This document shows positions 8,613 to 17,622 of a stretch of DNA of 64,000 nucleotides, piece by piece. Numbering within the stretch: the stretch's first letter is position 1; every line of letters begins with the position of its first letter. The notes under the pieces were generated by a model that did not search any database, had not been told where the DNA came from, and saw only the letters and a list, made by a program, of their open reading frames with translations. Made by a program: the position numbers and the translations under genes. Source of the DNA: DSBG01 sp049975365 (GTDB taxonomy: Bacteria > Desulfobacterota > Desulfomonilia > UBA1062); contig JBNGDS010000004.1 in assembly GCA_049975365.1 (NCBI GenBank), forward strand, positions 28,879 through 92,878. Direction: 5' to 3'.

Positions 8613-8993
8613 CTATGAGCCGATAAGAGGGAGAACCTTGTCGATCCTGAATGTTACGAGATACTTGTTCTCCTTGTAGTATTCGTCGTGCGGTATATAG
8701 TGCCGTTTTCTCCTCAAGGTCTCTATGAGTTCGCTGTTCTGATCCTCCTTGATCATGGTCAAATACAGCCTCTTTCCCACGTACTTGTCACCATCTTCGA
8801 AAAAGAGGTACGCTGCATGGGGGTTCGACGTGAGATTTTCGTGGCTCAACCGTTCCGCCATGATGAAAGCGATTGTGTTTTCATCCATGAAATGAGGGCG
8901 TGCATACACAGCTGCATCAACCTTTCCTTGTGAATCTGAGGTGGCAAGAACCCCTTTCCCTTTCACGTTTTCAAAGTATTCACTGAGCTTCAT
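8613..8993 (-). CDS. pyridoxamine 5'-phosphate oxidase-family flavin-binding protein
   Basis: A 126-residue split-barrel protein of the PNPOx/FMN-binding family. GVLATSDSQGKVDAAVYARPHF is the typical first strand pair of the barrel, followed by LTSNPHAAYLFFED and GKRLYLTM. Proteins of this size bind FMN, heme or F420; which one is not visible. The ATG has GGAGGGGG just upstream. Monocistronic, with its own terminator. Confidence 0.75.
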   Translation of the reverse strand: MKLSEYFENVKGKGVLATSDSQGKVDAAVYARPHFMDENTIAFIMAERLSHENLTSNPHAAYLFFEDGDKYVGKRLYLTMIKEDQNSELIETLRRKRHYIPHDEYYKENKYLVTFRIDKVLPLIGS

Positions 8994-9112
8994 CTGTATC
9001 CCCCTCCAGTCATTCTTCTTCTTTGTATAGGAGCTCTGAAGGAAAAATCAAAGGGGGGAGAAAAAAATAATTCTTGGAGCATAAAGTTCGACAGGAGCTG
9101 TCCTGGAATGCA

Positions 9113-10117
9113 TCACACCAGGGATCGCACCTTCAGGTCGTACAGGGAATACGCCAGGTTTTTCAATTCGTGAATTCCCCACTCACCCTGATCCGTGATG
9201 TGTTCTGCGAGGGCAGGAGGAATGGCTTCGAGGCCAAGGTAGGCACCGCTGATGGCACCGGCCATTGCAGAGGTGGTATCGACATCCCCACCTACTGCAA
9301 TGGCAGTGTGAATGGTGTTAAGATAGCTGGATGTGTTCTTCAGGAACGCGTAGATGCTCCACATGACACTGCCGGTTACGAACGGGGTAATCCCCAGCCA
9401 GTCGTCAGAGTATTCAGGGACATAGCCTTTCCGGGCGAGCGTCTCGAACGCATCGTGAGGTTCGAGAGCCACACAGCCATCAAGGTGTTCAACGGCCTGT
9501 GCAACCGATGGATCGATCTTCTTGGCCAGGTTCGAGATAGTTCCGAGAAACCGGTGGGGAACGATCTGATCTCCCTGGAGTGCTTGAGCAACCGAACAGG
9601 CTATTGCCACTGCACCTGCAGAACACCGTGAATCTGTGTGAGTTATACGTCCCTGGTCGTGCGCAGCCAAGGTGAGGGCACCCGGATCATCAAAGAAGAA
9701 TAATCCTATGGGACCAGCTCTCATTGCACTCCCGTTTCCCGCAGACGGTCTCGGGGTCCCGGATTTCTCCCATGGAACCCCCTGCGCAAGACGCAGTGCA
9801 GCCTGGGTTGTTGCTCTGCCCCCACCGACCACGCGATGGTGTGAAAACATCTCACGAATCCTGTCTGCGTAGCGAGCAGGGTCGAATTCACCTCGTTCGA
9901 CAATGCTGATCATGAGTTCACGTGCGAGCTGAGAGTCATCCGTGTACTGGCCGAAGGGAAACGGATATCTCCCTTGTGGAGAAGCACCTGCCTTCAGTTC
10001 TTCGACATACCGGGAGCAGACGCTTCGTGGATATCCTTCCACCGGAAACCCCAGGGCATCTCCGAGGCACTGGCCGATCAGGCAGCCAGCGAAATGCTCT
10101 TTACTGGGGATCAGCAT
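9113..10117 (-). CDS. ADP-ribosylglycohydrolase (DraG/ARH-type)
   Basis: A 334-residue hydrolase that removes ADP-ribose from proteins or small molecules. The di-metal site motifs are clear: GQYTDDSQLA near residue 56, GNGSAMRAGPIGL in the middle and GGDVDTTSAMAGAISGA near the end. The opening FAGCLIGQCLGDALGFPVEG is also classic. No ADP-ribosyltransferase (DraT) or nitrogenase gene is in the window, so a nitrogenase-regulating role cannot be assumed. It starts six bases after the stop of the histidine kinase and probably shares its transcript. Confidence 0.85.
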   Translation of the reverse strand: MLIPSKEHFAGCLIGQCLGDALGFPVEGYPRSVCSRYVEELKAGASPQGRYPFPFGQYTDDSQLARELMISIVERGEFDPARYADRIREMFSHHRVVGGGRATTQAALRLAQGVPWEKSGTPRPSAGNGSAMRAGPIGLFFFDDPGALTLAAHDQGRITHTDSRCSAGAVAIACSVAQALQGDQIVPHRFLGTISNLAKKIDPSVAQAVEHLDGCVALEPHDAFETLARKGYVPEYSDDWLGITPFVTGSVMWSIYAFLKNTSSYLNTIHTAIAVGGDVDTTSAMAGAISGAYLGLEAIPPALAEHITDQGEWGIHELKNLAYSLYDLKVRSLV

Positions 10118-10123
10118 CTCTCA

Positions 10124-11140
10124 TCAGTCCTCCCGGATGATCTTTTTCAGGATCATGCTGAGATCCTGGATCCTGTAGGGTTTTGCGATACCATCCCTGA
10201 ACCCGTACTCCCGCGGGTTGGACATGATGGGATCAGGGGAGTATCCACTGGACACGATGGCCTTTACATGGGGATCGATCTTCAGAAGTTCCTGGATGCA
10301 TTCCCTGCCTCCCATGCCATTGTTCACCTCGAGGTCGAGGATCACGATGTCGAATGGTCTCCCCTGCCGGTATGCAGTCTGGTATTGCCTGATGGCTTCA
10401 CCACCGTCCTTGGCGAACGAGACCTCATACCCGAGGTGGGTAAAGATGCTCTGGGCGAGGTCTCTGATGAACTCTTCGTCATCCATGAAGAGAATTGATC
10501 GCTTCTTGTGGATTGATTTTTGGTGTCTTTTCTTTTTCTCCGGCTCTTGACCGGGAGATGCGGGCAGGTAAAAGGTGATGGTGATTCCCCTGGACGGGTT
10601 CAACGCGGCAGTGATATGGCCCCCGTGTTTCTGGAGAATGGAGTATGACGTGGCGAGGCCAAGACCGTAGCTCTGCTTCTTGGTCGTAAAGAACGGGTCG
10701 AAGATCTTTTCGAGGTGCTCGCTCGGCATTCCGCTCCCCGAATCTTCGATGGCAATTTTCACGTACGGGCCTTCCGTCATAGGCAAGGAACTCTTTTTCG
10801 GCAGCACGGTGTTTTCCGCCCTGATCATGACAACCCCGCCGTCTGGCATCGACCGGACCGCATTGGCGACAATGTTGCCGATTACCTGTGTTATTTGTAC
10901 TTCATCGATCTCAACACTCCAGAGACCGTCTGGGAGAGAGAATTCTGCCTTGACGTTCGTATCGATCAGCGATCGGGTGACAGTATCACGCAGAAAGACC
11001 TCAGCAGGGATCTTCTTCTTGAGGGGGCTTCCTCCCTTTGCAAACGTCAGGAGCTGACTTGCAAGGTCTTTTGCCTTGAGCGAGGCATTTTCTATGTCTA
11101 TGCAGCGTTTATACGCCTTGTCCGAGTTGTCAAGGAGCAT
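10124..11140 (-). CDS. C-terminal part of frameshifted hybrid histidine kinase (HATPase and receiver domains)
   Basis: This frame continues the kinase encoded just upstream. In order it holds the end of the dimerisation helix (KRCIDIENASLKAKDLASQLLTFA), the ATPase domain with N box (VIGNIVANAVRSM), G1 (EDSGSGMP), F box (IFDPFFTTK) and G2 (GLGLATSYSIL), and a receiver domain (ILFMDDEEF, phospho-acceptor Asp in VILDLEV, conserved Lys in IAKPYR). The sequence immediately upstream in this frame reads EYISLAK, fitting after the H box of the other frame, so both frames are one ancestral gene. An ATG at 11140 could allow separate translation but would give a kinase core without its His. Confidence 0.75.
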   Translation of the reverse strand: MLLDNSDKAYKRCIDIENASLKAKDLASQLLTFAKGGSPLKKKIPAEVFLRDTVTRSLIDTNVKAEFSLPDGLWSVEIDEVQITQVIGNIVANAVRSMPDGGVVMIRAENTVLPKKSSLPMTEGPYVKIAIEDSGSGMPSEHLEKIFDPFFTTKKQSYGLGLATSYSILQKHGGHITAALNPSRGITITFYLPASPGQEPEKKKRHQKSIHKKRSILFMDDEEFIRDLAQSIFTHLGYEVSFAKDGGEAIRQYQTAYRQGRPFDIVILDLEVNNGMGGRECIQELLKIDPHVKAIVSSGYSPDPIMSNPREYGFRDGIAKPYRIQDLSMILKKIIRED

Positions 11141-12924
11141 CTTGGCAAGGGATATATATTCCCCAGGATCACTGTCAGGAGATTGTTGAAATCGTGGGCA
11201 ATACCCCCGGCAAGCATGCCAAGAGCCTCGAGTTTTTCCCTTCTCTGAAGTTCCTCGTCGAGGATCTTTCTTTCCGTGACATTCCTGGTGATTTCGATTG
11301 CGCCCCTCACGGTGCCGCCGGTGTCCTTCAACGGAAATGCACGAATCTCCCAGAGAAACCCGTCAGGAGTGGTCTGGACTCCTTCGTGAACCAGGCCATC
11401 CTGCAGGGACCTCACCATGGGGCAATTTTCACATGGGGATTTTCTCGCGTGCCAGAGCTCGTAGCAGGTCTTCCCGATCAACTCTGCAGGACTCATGTCA
11501 ACTGAAAGAGCAGCCGCATCGTTTGCCCAGACGATCCTGAGATCTGCATCCTGCAGGGTGATGTTGTCAGTAATGCCGTTGAGAACTACGTTCAGCTCCT
11601 GGGCCATCTGCCGGTACCGGTCTTCACTCTTTTTCAAGTCGCTCTCTGCCTGCGTCCGTACCTTGACCTCATTCTTCAGGAGACGGTTTGTCTGCTTCAA
11701 GGCAGATGTCCTCTCACGGACCATTTCTTCTAGCCTGTCGTAGGCCTTTTTCAGGGCTTCTTCAGCCTTCTTGCGCGACGTGATATCAGTGAGCAGTCCG
11801 AAGATTCTTTTTCTATCACCATCGATCGCCGGTCTGCTGAATGAGCTGACCCAGCAGAATGAACCGTTCTTTCTCATGATGCGGTATTCAAACGGCATGA
11901 TCTTGCCTGTGAGCAGATCGGTGAATCGTGACGTCAAGCCATTGAGATCATCGGGGTGGATGAAATCAGTGAAGTGCCGTCCGGTCATCTCTTCCGGGGT
12001 GTACCCGAGGATCTTCTTCATGACCGGGCTTGCGTAGGTGATACGGCCGTCCTCATCCAGAGAAAACAGGGCGTCATTGATGTTCTCCACGAGTTCTCTG
12101 AAGTTCTTTTCACTCCTCCTGAGCGCCTCTTCGGTCTTGTTCTGATGGGTTATATCCCGCACGATTGCCGTAATGAGCGTTCTCTCCTCCAAATGAAATG
12201 GGCTGAGGACCACATCCGTGAGGAAAAGGGAACCGTCTTGCTTTCTGCAGAGCCATTGGAATTTTTCCACCCCTTTTGACAGTGCATTCCTGAAGTGGGT
12301 TTCCAGTGCGGTATCCGAGAGAGAGCCATCTTTCTGCCGGGGTGGAGACAACTCACTGTAGTGCAGATTCAACAGTCGAATTTTTTCATCATAGCCGAAG
12401 ATCCTGAGCGTGGCAGAATTGCAGTCTATGACCCGATCGCGGTCCAGAATAATGATCGCATCGTTGGATGATTCGAACAGAGAGGAGTATTTCTCGAGCG
12501 CCTGGATGAGACTGTTCTCCACGTACTTGGCTGTTGTGACGTCTCTCCCGGTGGAGAGATAGTGAGTGATCCTGCCGCTGTCATCGAAAATTCCACGGAT
12601 AACCCACTCGTGGGGTCGTGGGGATCCATCGGCCCTGATGAAACTGAACACCGTTCTCTGCACAGGGTCTGTGTGGGCAAGCAGCTTCAGATAATTCGAA
12701 AGGACCTTCCTGTCTTCCCGGGGAATGGAATCATAGATGCTCGTCCCGGTTATCTCGTTGGATGCTCTATTGAGGTAGGAGCAGTACGATGCGTTTGCAT
12801 AGGTGATCATCCCATGGGGAGTGAACATGCAGACAAGGTCGGGAAGAAGCTCCGCAATCTTCCGGGAGTGATCGTGTACGCCCGATCCCTGTCCAGCCGA
12901 CATAGTCTTGTCGAAACTCGTCAT
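11098..12924 (-). CDS. N-terminal part of frameshifted hybrid histidine kinase (four PAS domains and H box)
   Basis: Sensor part with four PAS-like units starting near LPDLVCMFTPHGMITYAN, YSSLFESSNDAIIILDRD, FRELVENINDALFSLDEDG and LNVVLNGITDNITLQDAD, with PAC-type ends (ITHYLSTGRDVT, IFGLLTDITSRKKAEE), a coiled coil between units 3 and 4, and the phospho-acceptor H box GGIAHDFNNLLTVILGN. The fourth PAS carries a C-E-N-C cluster (KSPCENCPM) that could sense redox or bind metal. No membrane segment, so cytoplasmic sensing. Within a (TA) repeat at 11152-11159 the frame is lost and the protein ends in YPLPRCSLTT... The start chosen (MTSFDK, 12924) has a GAGGGG site; the frame is open to 13002. 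Confidence 0.75.
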   Translation of the reverse strand: MTSFDKTMSAGQGSGVHDHSRKIAELLPDLVCMFTPHGMITYANASYCSYLNRASNEITGTSIYDSIPREDRKVLSNYLKLLAHTDPVQRTVFSFIRADGSPRPHEWVIRGIFDDSGRITHYLSTGRDVTTAKYVENSLIQALEKYSSLFESSNDAIIILDRDRVIDCNSATLRIFGYDEKIRLLNLHYSELSPPRQKDGSLSDTALETHFRNALSKGVEKFQWLCRKQDGSLFLTDVVLSPFHLEERTLITAIVRDITHQNKTEEALRRSEKNFRELVENINDALFSLDEDGRITYASPVMKKILGYTPEEMTGRHFTDFIHPDDLNGLTSRFTDLLTGKIMPFEYRIMRKNGSFCWVSSFSRPAIDGDRKRIFGLLTDITSRKKAEEALKKAYDRLEEMVRERTSALKQTNRLLKNEVKVRTQAESDLKKSEDRYRQMAQELNVVLNGITDNITLQDADLRIVWANDAAALSVDMSPAELIGKTCYELWHARKSPCENCPMVRSLQDGLVHEGVQTTPDGFLWEIRAFPLKDTGGTVRGAIEITRNVTERKILDEELQRREKLEALGMLAGGIAHDFNNLLTVILGNIYPLPRCSLTTRTRRINAA

Positions 12925-13377
12925 GCGTTCCACCCCTCTCCATACCCGGACCATGTCCGGGACAACGACACTCCAAACGAGCCTGGAAGGCTGTTTTCTC
13001 ATTGTATGTTACCCCATATTGCCGGAATGTCAAACACAAGCTGAAATGAAGACAATTCAAATTCTTGTTTTGAGCAAAAAAAATGGGATGGCGGTTAGGG
13101 CATAGGACGCGCCACCCCTAAGAGGAGGTTAAAAAACGTCTTGTGGTATACGTTATTTTAGATGGTTTATTCTCTAAAAGGATGCAGGAGATACTCTATC
13201 TTCACGGGTGATACCGGAACAAAAAAAAGATGAGCGAACTGCCTGTAAAACAGCTCCAGATAAGGGATTACAGGCTATCAAAAAACGCCTTGGGTATGAA
13301 TAACACTATTCTCCTATGGAATTAAAAATATTCAAAAACTGAACAATTACAATGACATATGAAACAATTTTTTCTTT
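12925..13377. other. non-coding stretch between histidine kinase and radical SAM gene
   Basis: AT-rich gap upstream of the kinase (which reads away to the left) and downstream of the radical SAM gene (which ends at 13378). It must hold the kinase promoter, but I cannot pick a convincing -35/-10 pair. Several A runs (13074-13083, 13131-13136, 13220-13227) are present without clear hairpins. No coding frame with family features is visible. Confidence 0.5.
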
Positions 13378-14328
13378 TTATAGTGTTTTATACTTGATGC
13401 GGGAGCGGGAGCGAGAAAAAAACAGGGACCATCCTGTCTTCAGGGACCCGGGAACCAGCGAGAACGCACCAGATGCCTCTGCAACAGGGGTGAATCCACA
13501 CAGTGAACAGTCCATATTTCCACGACCCCTGACATAACACCCCTGGTCTATGGATCCGTCCGGGTTGACATTTGCCAGCAGCCAGTCGTGGCATGTCCAG
13601 TGACCGGTCATCATGGCATTGAGGCTCCATGCAGAGTTCATGATGGGGTACCCTGACCGTTTCAGATTCATGACAGACATCAGTGCCTGCCTCCTGTCAT
13701 CAGTGCTCAGGGTCAGGTCGTCTTCACCCTGCCCATAGGGGTAGAATATCTGCACGGTGATTCCTTTTACAGCAGTCAGTGAGAGCATTGTGGTCGCACA
13801 CTCACCGAACTCCCTCCAATTGAGCCTGTTCAGGGTATAGTGGACCAAGAGGTTCGGATGCCGGCAGGAGGAGATTTCGTGAAGAACACGCTGGTAGGAA
13901 TTGCTTCTCAGAAAATTGTGGGTGTCCTCCAGCCCATCAACGCTCACCCACAAGATGTCGGCGGGCACATCGAATCCGAGGGTTCCGTTCGTTGTCGCCC
14001 CCACACAGGGGAACAATTCGCGTGCCGAGGTGACGAGATCACGGAACGTGTGGTCCCCATCCGACCACAGAAAGGGCTCACCCCCCTCAAAGATCACGAT
14101 AAGACACCCTCTTTTCTTGAGCTCACGCAGTGATCTCATGGCAGTTTCCCAGTCAATGTGCGAATGTATCTCAGACGATCGCGTGTGGAACGGGCAGGCC
14201 CTGCAGGAAAGATTGCACCGGTAGGTCAGCTTGAAGCTTGCAATCAGGGGGATCTTGTGCCCCAGAATCCTGGTTCGTACGGAAAACCAGGCAAGATCGG
14301 TGAGCGATGTCAGGAAGCCTCGGGCCAC
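13378..14328 (-). CDS. radical SAM protein with C-terminal Cys-rich tail
   Basis: A 316-residue radical S-adenosylmethionine protein. The [4Fe-4S]/SAM motif is C-N-L-S-C-R-A-C in LTYRCNLSCRACPF, followed by the SAM-binding strand FEGGEPFLW and TTNGTLGF. Further cysteines near the end (TCHDWLLANVNPDGS, QGCYVRG, MDCSLCGF) recall SPASM-like auxiliary-cluster regions of peptide- or lipid-modifying members, but spacing is not standard. It is the last gene of the long minus-strand cluster and overlaps the acyl-CoA synthetase gene by 19 bases; the start codon is GTG without a clear ribosome site, so coupling is likely. Substrate unknown. Confidence 0.75.
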   Translation of the reverse strand: MARGFLTSLTDLAWFSVRTRILGHKIPLIASFKLTYRCNLSCRACPFHTRSSEIHSHIDWETAMRSLRELKKRGCLIVIFEGGEPFLWSDGDHTFRDLVTSARELFPCVGATTNGTLGFDVPADILWVSVDGLEDTHNFLRSNSYQRVLHEISSCRHPNLLVHYTLNRLNWREFGECATTMLSLTAVKGITVQIFYPYGQGEDDLTLSTDDRRQALMSVMNLKRSGYPIMNSAWSLNAMMTGHWTCHDWLLANVNPDGSIDQGCYVRGRGNMDCSLCGFTPVAEASGAFSLVPGSLKTGWSLFFSRSRSRIKYKTL

Positions 14329-15809
14329 GCCAGGCTGTTCTCCATTCCACGGATGAGGTGCTGATAGCCAACCACCTTTGCCAGGGCGTGGACAGCCCGG
14401 TCCGGAGACGGGTAGGGCATGATCCCGTGTGCATCGAGGAACTGCACTGGATTCCCGTCCATGACAACGTCGAACCCCATGATGTCGATAACCGGGATAA
14501 TGGGCCTCTCGTACCTGCGGATCAGGTCCACGATGAGCTCGAAAAGCTTTCTCTCTTCAGAGATCATGATGTCTGCAAATTCCTTCACAGCATCGGTTGG
14601 GATAGCCTCCGATTTCAGCCACGTTCGTGCGCGGAGAGACATGTACCCAAGTCCCATCAGGAACACAGCATCCGTGAGAGAATTCTCCATGAGAATTTGT
14701 ACAGCGTCTGTGATGACGCTCACCCGGCCTGGTGCCACGAGATCGATGGGATTCCCCCTGCTCCAGTAGGCAGGAAGGATCCTGTCAAGCATCTCGATAA
14801 CAGGTTTTTCAAGGGGTTCGACAGAGAGGCCCTCGTGGATGCACATATCCGTGGCGATGACCCCCCAGCCGCCCCCCAGAGTGATGATTCCGACCTTGTT
14901 GCCCGTGGGCCGTGGCTGCATGAACATGCCGGCCACGTCCACCATTTCATCCATGGTTTCCACCTGGATGATCCCAGCCTGGCGGCACATGGATGTGAAG
15001 ATCTCGTCACTGCCGGCTATTGCGCCGGTATGGGACATGGCAGCTACTGCCCCCCTGTCTGTTCTGCCTCCCTTGATGAGGATGATGGGCTTTCGTGGGG
15101 AAATTCTCCGTGCCGCTTCAAAGAATCTCCTGGGCTGCCGCAGTCCCTCGACATACAGACAAATGACCCGTGTTTTCTCGTCGTGCTCGAGGTATTCCAG
15201 GAAATCTTCGGTGGTGAGGTCGGCCTCGTTGCCCGAGCTGATGAGGCGGCTGATGCCTATTCTCCTGCGCAGAAAGCGGTATGATATGGACGTCCCCAGG
15301 TTTCCGCTCTGGACAATGAGGCCGATACCGCCGGGTGTCAGCTGCATGGAGCCCATGAGAGCGTGCATGATTGAAGGGTACGCGCTGAAGACCCCCATGG
15401 TGTTCGGCCCGATAAGGCGCATACCGCCTGACCGTGCCAATTCCACGATCTCACGCTCCCTGCGCGCTCCCTTCTCTCCTGTCTCGGAAAATCCTGCGGT
15501 AATGATGATTCCCGCAGGGATCTTCTTCTGGATGCACTCTTTGATGGTTTCGAGAACCAGGGAATCCTTCACAACAATGACGGCGAGATCGATGTGGTTC
15601 TCGATCTCATCGAGGCTGGTGTACATCTTTTTTCCAAACCAGTCGCCGCCTCTGGGGTTGATGGGGTAGAGGTCTCCTGAATAGCCCCGCTTCACGATGT
15701 GGTGGAGGACATTGAACCCCCATTTGAAAATATCCTTCGAAGCCCCGATAAACGCGATGGATTTCGGTTCAAACAGGGGCCTCAACTCTGAGGTGCTCTT
15801 CATGGTCAA
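14310..15809 (-). CDS. ADP-forming acyl-CoA synthetase, alpha-type subunit
   Basis: NDP-forming acyl-CoA synthetase of the acetyl-CoA synthetase (ADP)/succinyl-CoA ligase superfamily, 499 residues. It has the CoA-binding domain (SIAFIGASKDIFKWGFNVL, YPINPRGG), two ligase domains (LIGPNTMGVFSA, LIVQSGNLGTSISYRFL) and the phospho-His segment AAMSHTGAIAGSDEIF. The ATP-grasp (beta) part found fused or adjacent in complete enzymes is absent here and not found elsewhere in the window. It would interconvert an acyl-CoA with free acid and ATP or activate the growth substrate of the cluster. It starts four bases inside the preceding enoyl-CoA hydratase gene (15806-15809). Confidence 0.85.
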   Translation of the reverse strand: MTMKSTSELRPLFEPKSIAFIGASKDIFKWGFNVLHHIVKRGYSGDLYPINPRGGDWFGKKMYTSLDEIENHIDLAVIVVKDSLVLETIKECIQKKIPAGIIITAGFSETGEKGARREREIVELARSGGMRLIGPNTMGVFSAYPSIMHALMGSMQLTPGGIGLIVQSGNLGTSISYRFLRRRIGISRLISSGNEADLTTEDFLEYLEHDEKTRVICLYVEGLRQPRRFFEAARRISPRKPIILIKGGRTDRGAVAAMSHTGAIAGSDEIFTSMCRQAGIIQVETMDEMVDVAGMFMQPRPTGNKVGIITLGGGWGVIATDMCIHEGLSVEPLEKPVIEMLDRILPAYWSRGNPIDLVAPGRVSVITDAVQILMENSLTDAVFLMGLGYMSLRARTWLKSEAIPTDAVKEFADIMISEERKLFELIVDLIRRYERPIIPVIDIMGFDVVMDGNPVQFLDAHGIMPYPSPDRAVHALAKVVGYQHLIRGMENSLAWPEAS

Positions 15810-16618
15810 TATGTGCCTGGAAAGTTCGGCTTGCGTTGCTCCTTCTGGGCCTTCACGCCCTCGCGGGCATCTTCACTGGAGAAAATTGGCATACCGATCT
15901 CCACTTCCCGGATGAATGCCTCTCTGAATTCACGCATCCTCATTTCCCGCGAGAATTGAATGATGCCCTGGGTAGCGAGCGGCCCGTTTGACGCAATCTT
16001 ATCAGCGAGCGCGAGAGCAGTTTCCATGAGTTTGTCCTTCTCAACCACCCTGTTGAGGAATCCCCACTCGTAGAGTGTCTTCGCGTCGAAGTTGCCTGCC
16101 GTGAGGAGAATTTCCAGCGCTCTGCAGGGGCCGACGTGCCTGGGCAGGAAGATATTGCCGCCACCGGTCGGCATGATACCGAGGCTTGCCTCCCTCATCT
16201 GGAAGAGCGCATCGGTTGATGCAACTCGCAGGTCAGCCCCCATGACCATCTCGAATCCACCGGTGAGACAGTATCCGTGGATGGCTGCTATGATGGGCTT
16301 GTTTGCATAGCTGATCTTGAGCATGGCCTCTCCGACACCCCTGCCGTCCCACCCCGAAATGATCCATTCCTCAGCCTCGTTCTCCGGTTTTCGCGCGCCC
16401 GTGAGGATCGGGATGGCGGTCTTGAGATCCATGCCTGCACAGAAGATGTTGGGAAGGGCTGAATAGAGTACAGCCACCCTGATGTTCCTGTCCTCATTGA
16501 TATCCTTCCACGTCTCGTGGAGTTCGAGGAGGATCCCGGGATCCAGTGCGTTGAGCTGCTTGGGACGGTTGAGACCCACTTTTGCGATGTGCCCGATCTT
16601 TTCATAGACGAGGTTCAT
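15806..16618 (-). CDS. enoyl-CoA hydratase/isomerase (crotonase) family protein
   Basis: Crotonase-fold protein of 270 residues. First oxyanion-hole segment: FCAGMDLKTAI; second: AAIHGYCLTGGFEMVMGADLRVA; then EASLGIMPTGGGNIFLPRHVG, where the usual catalytic Glu positions lie. It probably hydrates an enoyl-CoA in the pathway served by the neighbouring acyl-CoA dehydrogenases, but isomerase, hydrolase and ring-opening activities share this fold. The ATG at 16618 follows AAAAGGGGGA; the seven extra codons upstream are not needed. A 177-base gap separates it from the activator gene upstream, the largest gap inside the cluster. Confidence 0.88.
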   Translation of the reverse strand: MNLVYEKIGHIAKVGLNRPKQLNALDPGILLELHETWKDINEDRNIRVAVLYSALPNIFCAGMDLKTAIPILTGARKPENEAEEWIISGWDGRGVGEAMLKISYANKPIIAAIHGYCLTGGFEMVMGADLRVASTDALFQMREASLGIMPTGGGNIFLPRHVGPCRALEILLTAGNFDAKTLYEWGFLNRVVEKDKLMETALALADKIASNGPLATQGIIQFSREMRMREFREAFIREVEIGMPIFSSEDAREGVKAQKEQRKPNFPGTY

Positions 16619-16795
16619 GGCTTCCCCCTTTTCATGCATGATATGATTGACAGTTCAGGTGTAGCGGTATGGGTAAGGTTTGTCAACATTGGGCAGATCA
16701 TATCATAAAACAGTAATTACCAGGCACACCGCAACAGCCGGTATTCCAGCAGAATTCGTACCATTCGGCCGAGGATCGGAAGATCTGCGGCCGAA

Positions 16796-17611
16796 TCAAG
16801 CCTTGCGTATCTCTTGAAATATCTTCCGTGCGAAAATGGCTGCCCCCAGGGCCCCGATTATCTGGGGATCCACCGGAAGCGGTGTGACCTCCATGTTGAG
16901 TATCCTGGCGAGGGCCTTGATGAGTCCCCTGTTCTTTGCGCAGCCTCCGGTTACCGTGACCTGTGGTCGCATGCCGATCCTCTTGAGCAGGGTGAAGCAC
17001 CGTTTCGAGACTGACGCCTGGATGCCTGCCGCCACATCTTCGGGAGGGTTGCGTCTGGCCAGCAGGCTTATCACTTCACTCTCTGCGAAGACGCTGCACT
17101 GGGCGGTGATCGGGATGACCTTCTTCGCCTTCATGGAAAGCTCGGAGAACTCGTCGAGATCCATGCGGAACGTCCTGCTCATGGCCTCGAAGAACCGTCC
17201 CGTGCCGGCGGCACACTTGTCGTTCATGGCAAACTCCAGGACCGATCCGTCGCTGTCGATGGCAATGGCCTTCACGTCCTGCCCGCCAATGTCCACGATG
17301 GTCTTGATACGGTGGTCGCAGGAAAAGGTTCCCATGGCATGGCAGCTGATCTCCGAGATGTTCTTGTCGGCAAAGACCACCTCGTTTCTCCCGTAACCCG
17401 TTCCCACGAGGTACGCGAGCTTCTTGTAGCCGCCCATGTCCGGCACCTGCGAGCAGGCCTTCTCCAGGGCAAGGATGGATGTCCGTTCAGGATCGATCTC
17501 GCTTGGGATAATGGATGTGGCCCTGATGGTGCCGCTTTCATCGATGATTACGGCTTTTCCCGTCGTCGATCCAACGTCACATCCGCCGAAGTAGGCATTG
17601 TTCTGGTACAT
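16796..17611 (-). CDS. 2-hydroxyacyl-CoA dehydratase activator ATPase (HgdC/BcrAD type), copy 1
   Basis: ASKHA-fold ATPase that transfers a low-potential electron to a 2-hydroxyacyl-CoA dehydratase or benzoyl-CoA reductase-type partner while hydrolysing ATP. Seen: phosphate loop GGCDVGSTTGKAVIID, GTGYGRN, VDIGGQDVKAI, cluster ligand Cys in NDKCAAGTGRFFE, second ligand Cys in AQCSVFAESEV, and TVTGGCAKNRGL. The one [4Fe-4S] cluster sits between two monomers. It follows the 508-residue dehydratase gene by 11 bases, so it is probably the activator for the 17.6-20.3 kb pair. Confidence 0.93.
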   Translation of the reverse strand: MYQNNAYFGGCDVGSTTGKAVIIDESGTIRATSIIPSEIDPERTSILALEKACSQVPDMGGYKKLAYLVGTGYGRNEVVFADKNISEISCHAMGTFSCDHRIKTIVDIGGQDVKAIAIDSDGSVLEFAMNDKCAAGTGRFFEAMSRTFRMDLDEFSELSMKAKKVIPITAQCSVFAESEVISLLARRNPPEDVAAGIQASVSKRCFTLLKRIGMRPQVTVTGGCAKNRGLIKALARILNMEVTPLPVDPQIIGALGAAIFARKIFQEIRKA

Positions 17612-17622
17612 GCTGTCTCTCC

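Noticed and set aside
9113..10117. ADP-ribosylglycohydrolase as nitrogenase regulator DraG
   Set aside because: No draT, nif genes or enhancer palindrome nearby; the ARH family has many other substrates, so only the general family is called.
14307..15284. 325-codon plus-strand open frame
   Set aside because: Exact antisense shadow of the acyl-CoA synthetase gene; His/Asp-rich composition is typical of reversed codons and no domain is visible.
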